A DNA stretch of 64,000 nt from contig JAIUCV010000003.1 of the NCBI GenBank assembly GCA_026724425.1, forward strand, positions 43,983,283-44,047,282. Direction: 5' to 3'. Below are positions 57,054 through 64,000 of this stretch, piece after piece. The notes under the pieces were generated by a model that was not told the DNA's origin, did no database searches, and saw nothing but the letters and a program-made list of their open reading frames with translations. Source of the stretch: Erythrophleum ivorense. Taxonomy: Eukaryota; Streptophyta; Magnoliopsida; Fabales; Fabaceae. The position numbers and the translations under genes were made by a program. Every line of letters starts with the position of its first letter. The first letter of the stretch is position 1.

Positions 57054-60014
57054 TGTAACAGCCAAGAAAAAAGAAAAAGAGAAAAGAAAAGAAATAAGAA
57101 AAGAAAAGGAAAGGAAAGAGTTGAAAATCTCAAAGGGCTGAAAATTCTAAGTCTTCTCGCCACAGCCTGGCTATAGCGAATTTCCGAGTTCGCCATAGCG
57201 AGAAATGACCTAGCTATAGCGAGAATGCCTTCTCGCAATAGCGAAAATGCTTCTAGCTATAGCGAGTGCGGCACTCCATACAAAAACTAGGGAGTTGCTC
57301 GCCGTAGCGACGCCATAGCAAAGGCAGAGGTCTGGAACAGACACGAGCTCGCCGTAGCAACGCCATAGCGAAGGCAGAGGTCTGGAACGGACACGAGCTC
57401 GCCATAGCGAAGGCAATGGCTCGCTATAGGGAGAGCAGTCTAGAAAAGCGAGAAAAAGAGAATTTGACCTTTTAAAAGCTTCCAAATCTCTTCTTTCTTC
57501 TTCTAACCGACTCAAGCTCACTATAGGAGAGAGAAAAGGGCGGAGGAGAGAGAGAGAAGCTTAAGAGAAGGAGAAAGCACAAGAAAGGTATGAATTCTCA
57601 TGGCTTTTCTCTTCACATGTTGCCCATCTCCCCTTCCCCTCTCTTCCTACGGTTTAGATAGCAAAGATGGTTAGGTCTTGAGGTTGGTTCAGGAGAGAGA
57701 GAGTGGGAAATCACTCTTGAGAGAGGTTAGAAGTATATAGTCTTCTCTTTCTTGCTTTCCCTTGGTAAGAACATGAGAATTTGAGAAAAAAGAGAGAATA
57801 GCTAATGGACTCTAGTGAGAGAAAGAAACCTAGGTTGAGAAGCTCAGTAGAGTTGATTAGAAGAGATCCCTAGCTTAAGAATCAAGTATTAAGGAACTAA
57901 TTCCATGCTTCTTGTGTGGTTAGGCTCAAGAGAAGCTCTCCCATCTAGAAGTGGTAGTGAAATCCATAAGGGAGGAGACAAGTAGAAGAGGAAGTAGTGA
58001 ATAGCTAACAAGGTAGTTCTCTCCACCTTCTCTCATGCATAATTGTGTGTTTATATTGTCTTACTTGTATGTATGTATGATATGAGGTATGAGAAGTGTG
58101 TTAGCATGATGATATGTTATGAATTGAAATGATGATTTGTATGATTGTTTTGGTTGCTTGAGGAAATGGAAAAGCCAATAACCCTTAAGCCAAGGTGAGG
58201 ATGAGCCAAGCCCTTAAGTTGGTTGAGACAAAAGTAAAGAGTCTCCCAAAAGTGAGGTTGACTCCCAAAGAGTAAGGGTTGAGTCTAAGGACCTCTTAAG
58301 AATGGGTGAGGCAAGTCCAAAAGCCACAAGTGAGTGGGTGAGGCTAATCCAAGTACTTAGCAAGCTTTTAAATGTTATGTATGGCCTACTCACATGTTGA
58401 GAATGTCTTTCCTTTATGCATGGCCAATTCACATGTTTTAAATGCTTTCATCATGGTTTTATATGTTCCAAATTCTGAAATTATGTGATGCTTCCTAGGT
58501 TTAATTAAGAGTTTAAATGAGTTATTGAGACACCTAAGATGCTCCCCACAAGCTTCCTCCTCCAAGAAAACAAAGGAATCTCCATGTAGCCCAAATGATG
58601 CTTATGTCTCGGCCAAGGAGGGTTTTTGTAGTGGGGGAGAGTTTTAAATTTTTCTAAGGCCATTTTTGAGTCACATTTGATGAATGAAAATGAAAGGAGG
58701 CCTTGGGAAAAATTTAGAACTCATGGAAAGTAATTTGGGTCTTAGGTTCCATAATTAAAAATCCCTAAACAGGGGTAAGGCTAAACCAAAAATCTCTAAA
58801 TGTTGGGTGAAACTAGGGTTAAAAGTCCTTATAGCACAAATTGCTCTTGCTTGAGCCATAAGATCTCTGCAACATGAAATTATGGTTTGGCTATTATTGT
58901 ATGATATACATACTTCCTTCCATGTGCTTAAGTGAGTCATATGTGTGTTTGAATGTTAAATTAACTACTAGGATTCTTTGAACCTCACTCTCTCCCATTT
59001 CCACTGACTATGGCCAGGTAAACCTTAAAGAAAGGCAAATGAGGATGTAAGAGCTTAGAAAATGCTATTATATCAAGAATTTAGTTTAGGATATGACATT
59101 GTATAAATATTTATCTAAACCTATGTTTTGATATATTGTAATGCAAACATGTTTGAAAGCACTAAACCATGACATGAAGACCATTTGATGTATGAATGAT
59201 ATGATAAAACAAGATTTAGTATATGGAATTCCTTGATGTTCATATGCATTTTTGCATGTGGGATAGTGATTTCAGTTACAAGGCAATTTTTACATGATGA
59301 ATTAATCATACATGATGCATTTATAGATTGAAATTTACTCAAAATGAGAAATGATATTTTAAAACTCATTTGGTACTATTTAGAACCAAAATTTGGACCA
59401 TTTAAACTATAAGATGTCTCTTTACCTTTGATAGACAAAATGATCTAGTTTAGGACTAAAATTAAGAAAAATAGAGATATACAGAGCTTTCTAACAAGTC
59501 AAAGTTTGTATTTTTTTAGAATTCTATAAAATATTTAGTGAATTTTTTAAATCTAGTCCTAAAAATTTGAATTATGTAATTACTATTCATTGTGCACTAG
59601 TCTTGGATTTTGTGCCTTTTGAGAGACTAAATGAATTCATTTGACTTGAAATTTTTACAATAAAAAAGTTCACATCATAGGCTTTCTAAGAATATCTAAT
59701 TTGCATTAATCAAAGTTATATAACTCAAGTTATAAATTTTCAAAGTTTAAACATTAATAGGTGTTATAGGGCCAAGATGTTCAAATAATTAATTCCATAG
59801 ACTTTGTTCTTATCTATATGTTATATTAATTATAACAAATTAGTTATGTATGAATTTGAGAGATGGAACAATGAAAATCCATATATGAGCAACATGTAAC
59901 CAATTGGCACTTTTAATAATTAAAAATTCCACTACTAAAGGTTTGATTACCATTATTTTCCCATGATTGGACTTATATAAATCAAGAAAACATATAATAT
60001 ATTATGGTGTAACA
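57054..60014 (+). mobile_element. LTR unit XB, mosaic of type B and type A, plus strand
   Basis: Starts TGTAACAGCCAAGAAAAAAG at 57054 like type B and carries the palindrome cluster, purine-rich stretch, CAAGGTAGTTCTCTCCACCT block (58010) and a minisatellite (58170-58360). From about 58465 to 58755 it switches to text matching 53430-53715 of L9, which belongs upstream in the unit. It then jumps into a second minisatellite-like stretch (58760-58840) and a 3' tail ending ATTATGGTGTAACA at 60014. Flanks TCATG and GTAGC do not match. The left flank is Athila integrase and the right flank Helitron helicase. This points to recombination between two units inserted at different places. Confidence 0.75.
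57160..57440. repeat. GCTATAGC palindrome cluster in XB with 50-bp tandem units
   Basis: About ten variants of TCGCTATAGCGA, plus a 50-bp unit (CTCGCCGTAGC, then GGCAGAGGTCTGGAACRG, then ACACGAG) starting at 57298, 57348 and 57398. The exact 50-bp spacing and near identity of the first two units suggest recent local expansion. Confidence 0.88.
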
Positions 60015-60440
60015 GTAGCTATATTAAGGTGGAAGGATAGTATATTCAAGATTTGTCATCCCTGTTCTCATTTTAGAGGATACTACATGTAATATTCGTC
60101 AGGGATTTCTTATAATTCCATTATTAGTCAAAACAAAATTAATTATTTGGGATGAGGCTCCTATGTTTCATGAGTACTATTTTGAAGCTTTAGACCATAA
60201 ACTAGAGGATATTTTGCAAGTATATAGCCCTAGTAGTTTTAATCTACTTTTTATAGGCAAGTCATTTGTTATAGTAGGTGACTTTCGCCAAATATATCTT
60301 ATTCCAAAATGTTCTAGGGCTAATGTTATTCATGCTTCAATAAATTCTTCATATTTATGGGATCATTGTCATATGTTAACCTTGACATAAAACATTCAAG
60401 TTTCTTTACATACCATTACACCTACCTTCAAGGCTTGAAT
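60015..60440 (+). pseudogene. Helitron helicase (PIF1-like) fragment
   Basis: Open text runs GGRIVYSRFVIPVLILEDTT, CNIRQGFL, KTKLIIWDEAPMFHEYYFEA (Walker B-like IIWDEAPM), LDHKLEDIL, GKSFVIVGDFRQIYLIPKCS (GDFRQI motif) and NVIHASINSSYLWDHCHMLT, then LT, stop, NIQVSLH. These are successive conserved motifs of the PIF1-type helicase domain in plant Helitron Rep/helicase proteins, which unwinds DNA during rolling-circle transposition. Motif I (the nucleotide-binding loop) and everything before it, including the Rep domain, are missing because the fragment begins at the end of LTR unit XB. Text downstream of the stop is not recognisable, so the C-terminal motifs are lost too. Confidence 0.85.
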
Positions 60441-60495
60441 TGTGCTTTATTTGCCTTATCTGTTAGGGAGGAACCTAGCTTTATTCTCTTTGCTT

Positions 60496-60497
<2 letters not shown>

Positions 60498-60554
<57 letters not shown>
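60498..60554 (+). repeat. (CT)n microsatellite, 57 bp
   Basis: Uninterrupted CT dinucleotides. It lies about 60 bp after the last recognisable Helitron text. Confidence 0.95.
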
Positions 60555-60557
<3 letters not shown>

Positions 60558-60599
60558 TTGAGAGTAAGTATTAGTCAGTTTCTCAATTTTGTAACTGAC

Positions 60600-63500
60600 T
60601 AGGATGATCCTTTAATCTCTCACACTAACACTGAAGAGCAACTACCACTGACTATTACTACATTCATGTGGGATACTGACTACTCCTTGTTTCTGCCATC
60701 GAAGACATAATCTACCACTTACCCTATCATAAGAACTGCACCTGACCCTTTTCTAAATATATACTCTAGTGTATAGGGATTTTTCTCTCCCTTGGTTAAG
60801 CTTACTAACTACTGGATAGTGGTCCATCTAACTAAACTCTGGAAAGCTACATCTTGCTTTCCTTATCCCACATACTAGGCTCATCTAGCGAAGAAAACTA
60901 GTTATTAAGTTGGGTGTCTAAGTGTAGCTTTAATATTTCTGTGGTAATAGTCTACGAAATCTAGGAAACCTCTAGTCTCTGAGAAAAAATTATTTAAAAC
61001 TAAACTGGTTTCTGAGACTAACTGCTCTGAAAAACTATCCTAAGCTATCATCTCCCAAGAAAATTGCTATGAAACAATTGGGGCTCTCTAAAACCCTATA
61101 AGATCTACTGCGACCCCTCAGAGCCCTGCTACGGTCTACTGCAACCCTCTAAGATCTACTACAATCTATCTCTGGGAGATTTCAAAGTCTAAGATCACTG
61201 TATTTGTAAGAAAAATACATGCTCACTAAGTCTGGCAACCATTGCTTATAATCTCAAGGCTAAACTCAAATATTTGTTGTGCTCTTCATGTGAAGTGGGT
61301 TCTATATCACTTGCTTCTCTGCCAATCCCATAATAACAACACTTGGGAGTATTCTAACTTTTACTCATTACTCCTTTAGGGATTAACAAATTTTCACTTC
61401 TAGGATTCTCATCATGCTTTTTTTCTATACTCTTACTAGTTCATGTTACTTTACTTCCTTTGATTGCTATACAACCTAGGCTGACACTTTATATTTAAGT
61501 TCATTTTGACGATTCTTTCTCTTATCTCGTAATTTTTTACTATGTCCATAACTCTCACTCAAGGGCTTTTACATGAAGGCGTCTCACACACCCAATGTGT
61601 CTAATATCTCTCCCAAGATACATATCATATGTTGGTCCCTTTTCATTTCATTCAATTATATCATAAAGGACTCCTTACTATATATGCTAGACTCATACTG
61701 TTTAGTCTTTTCAGATTTTAATATTGTCAGCACATTCTCTTTATTTCATTCTATATTGGGAATTCATGCTTAATCCTTTTCCTTACAATTCTAACATCAT
61801 TAGAGTCTTGTAACTTTTTTTATTTAACTTATCATTTCATTTAACTAACTAGGATACTCTTTGGTTATCGAGGCACTCTTTATGGTTAATATTATTATTT
61901 ACTATACATTCAAATCACATCACTATTGAGTTGATCAGATCCAATATCATGTAACCATCATTGCATGCAAACTGTAACATCAATGACTAATACACAAATG
62001 CATCGTGACCGATCTCAAGCCATTATCACTAGCATATTACAAGTTCCCTAACAATCTAAAGTACCCTTCTATTACTTTTCTATGTCTTTCTTTATATCAT
62101 CTGACACTCGAGGTAAAAGAAAGTTTTTCCTTTAATCTCTTATACAATATACTATTCCATCCCCAAGGTCACTTTTATTACTGAGCTATCTCTACTTAGG
62201 GCATTACATAATATCTCATAGGTAACTATACCAAGGATAATAGTGTTGTCTCATGCACTCACTTATTATACCTTTCTATCTATTAACCCTTCATTATGTC
62301 CTTGGCTCTAACGTCATCACATACATTTTCTTGGACTCTACTGTCCTTTTTTCCATACAGAAAAGGTTATCTATTCCTCATTTATTTCGCTATTACCTTT
62401 CTGCATATTGCTACTGAATAGCATTTTCATGCTTTCTAGATTCACCTTTGCTTACTTACTTAATGTTAAATTGAGAAGGTCTCATTCATCTCATTCATCT
62501 CATTCTCATCCTCTATTCTCAGCTAGACCTTTCCTTCTTGGAGAAACTTATCTCTTGTGAACCTTAAAACTTGTTTGCCTCAAAGCTCTTGAGTTTACAT
62601 CACTACTTGCATGATTTTGAAACTCACCTTCTTAGGTGGATTTTAACTTTCTCTAGCTTCTTTGAGAGCACTAAGGCACTAGCTACTTGCCTCAGCTTTT
62701 CTCTATATTCTGATTAGGGGCTACGCTCTCTTTTTGCTTAGACATTATATTTCCATCCTTAAAAGCATACTTTATTAATTCTAAGATTATATTAGCTCGA
62801 TTCAAGTCACTTCCTCTTAAAGTCCTGAATCTGTTCTACTGGCAACTCGATGCTCCACTTAACACTTTTACTATTCATGTGCCTTTACATTACATTAACC
62901 TTATATTAAGGGAGCTCATCAAACAAAATGCTACATCTCTTATCTGTCTGCTTTTACTATACTTGTGCTATTAACTTTCCTTTTACCCTGACTAAAGCGT
63001 GGGTCTCTTTTTCTCTATACTAGTTTCTCAACTCTTCCTCACTTCCCCCTATCTCTGTAATTATTAAACTGGGGCTTTATTTGTTAGAGAGTTGCTGACC
63101 ATTAACTAAGTGATTCCCTATCTCATTACCTCTTATTTCTTTTTATCAAACCACGAAGAACTTTCACTAAGTTATCTTTCTGAGCTACTTTTACTTTAGA
63201 CTAAGGTTCCCTTTTAAACTCATCTCACCTTACATGTGAAACTCTACTCATTGCTTTTATTAGGCTTTAACTTACACTTTGCCTAGGGCAGTGGTTTCAT
63301 TTAGGCTACAATTCACTATACATCCAACTAGCTCACCTAGGCTTACTTATTCTGTTATTAGCCTCTTTTAAACTATTCTTTTTCTTTTCTTTGAATTTCT
63401 GACTCCAAGCTAGTCATATTCGTGTTGAGGTACTACCTTTAAGGCACACCCTTCTTATGCACTCATAATATTCTCTTATATACTTATATCATTCCTTACT

Positions 63501-64000
63501 TATATATACTTGTGACATGTTCTATGTGTATTGAACTCCTACTGTAAGCCTGTCAATCATTATCACACAAGGTAGCATTTAGGTTGGAGTAAACACCTTG
63601 CGGACGGGTCTCTACAACCTTACTCTTCCTATGCGTAGCCATCTAACTCTAATTACTACTCACTCTTTGTTATCCTTGGCATTAATCATCACTACCTATT
63701 AATCTCTTTCTTAAACTTATACACTAGGCCCGCTGCTCTTTTATCATTCATTTATTCTTTGTAAACTTGCTAAATGGGTCATTTATCTGCCCTTTTATCT
63801 TGCTCAACTATGGGCCTTGGACTTTCCTTCCTCGATTCTTCCTTATAGCAGTTCCTTTTATGCATGCACTTGAATATGACCAACAAGGCCTTCCATTTTG
63901 AACTACATTCAATCCTTTGGTACATCCTTTTTCTAATGTCATCATCCGAGCCTCAATTGTCTCTGTATCTATACCACCATCAAAACTAAGGGGTTATACA
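60600..64000. other. Pyrimidine-rich noncoding stretch, unassigned
   Basis: About 3.4 kb with a visible C+T excess on the plus strand and no conserved protein block on either strand. A small imperfect repeat of the type AAGATCTACTRCRAYC lies at about 61098-61170 (TAAGATCTACTGCGACCCC, GGTCTACTGCAACCCTC, AAGATCTACTACAATC). Read on the minus strand, the window's last bases give TGTATAACCCCTTAG, which would suit the start of another LTR running leftwards. Without the other side of the boundary this is only a guess. Confidence 0.35.

Noticed and set aside
57054..57440. CRISPR-like array (short palindromic repeats with spacers)
   Set aside because: Repeats are variable, unevenly spaced and overlapping, spacers are themselves repeated, and the DNA is a plant LTR. 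No cas genes are present.
1..64000. tRNA, rRNA or intact host protein-coding genes
   Set aside because: I saw no cloverleaf-type sequence with A and B boxes, no rRNA-like conserved block and no uninterrupted multi-exon host gene. Every recognised coding stretch belongs to a transposable element.

Overview
The window reads as repeat-dense intergenic DNA from a plant nuclear genome, most likely a eudicot. It is AT-rich, and every protein-like stretch I recognise belongs to a plant transposable element: CACTA, RTE-type LINE, Mutator-like element (MULE), Ty3/gypsy of the Athila/Tat kind, and Helitron. All of them are broken by stops, frameshifts or later insertions. I see no intact host gene, no tRNA or rRNA gene, no CRISPR array and no bacterial-type operon. 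Species cannot be fixed from the sequence alone.

Layout, left to right. 1-1901: 3' part of a CACTA transposon (70-bp tandem repeats, decayed C-terminal exon, palindromic subterminal repeats, terminal repeat ending at 1901), which cuts the reverse transcriptase of an RTE-clade LINE lying on the minus strand (1902-4276). 4281-6950: unassigned AT-rich DNA with a diverged direct repeat and a perfect 15-bp hairpin. 6955-15897: a complete but decayed MULE with long terminal inverted repeats and an imperfect 9-bp target duplication. It carries a MuDR-type transposase pseudogene followed by a plant-mobile-domain (PMD/MAIN-like) pseudogene. 15907-19050: noncoding DNA with a possible CACTA-type MITE and a 163-bp tandem duplication.

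19280-60014 is dominated by one unusual family of long (about 2.8-3.8 kb), noncoding, TG...CA-bounded units that behave as solo LTRs. Several carry exact 5-bp target duplications and are nested inside one another: L5 holds L3, which holds XC and L4; L7 holds L8 plus an unrelated solo LTR, S1; L9 holds XA and itself sits in an Athila-like element. The family has two alternative 5' regions. Type A starts TGTAAYRYCC. Type B starts TGTAACARYC and carries an array of short GC-richer palindromes built on TCGCTATAGCGA. Both types share the same middle (a 31-bp minisatellite) and the same 3' tail. XB, at 57054-60014, is a mosaic of the two types and joins unrelated flanks.

60015-60440 is a Helitron helicase fragment. 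It is followed by a (CT)n tract and about 3.4 kb of pyrimidine-rich DNA that I could not assign.

The most noteworthy material is the modular LTR family (alternative 5' modules, conserved minisatellite, palindrome arrays) with its self-nesting history, and the MULE with a PMD passenger gene. Family names come from recognising conserved motifs by eye. No database search was run, and boundaries given as 'about' are approximate.
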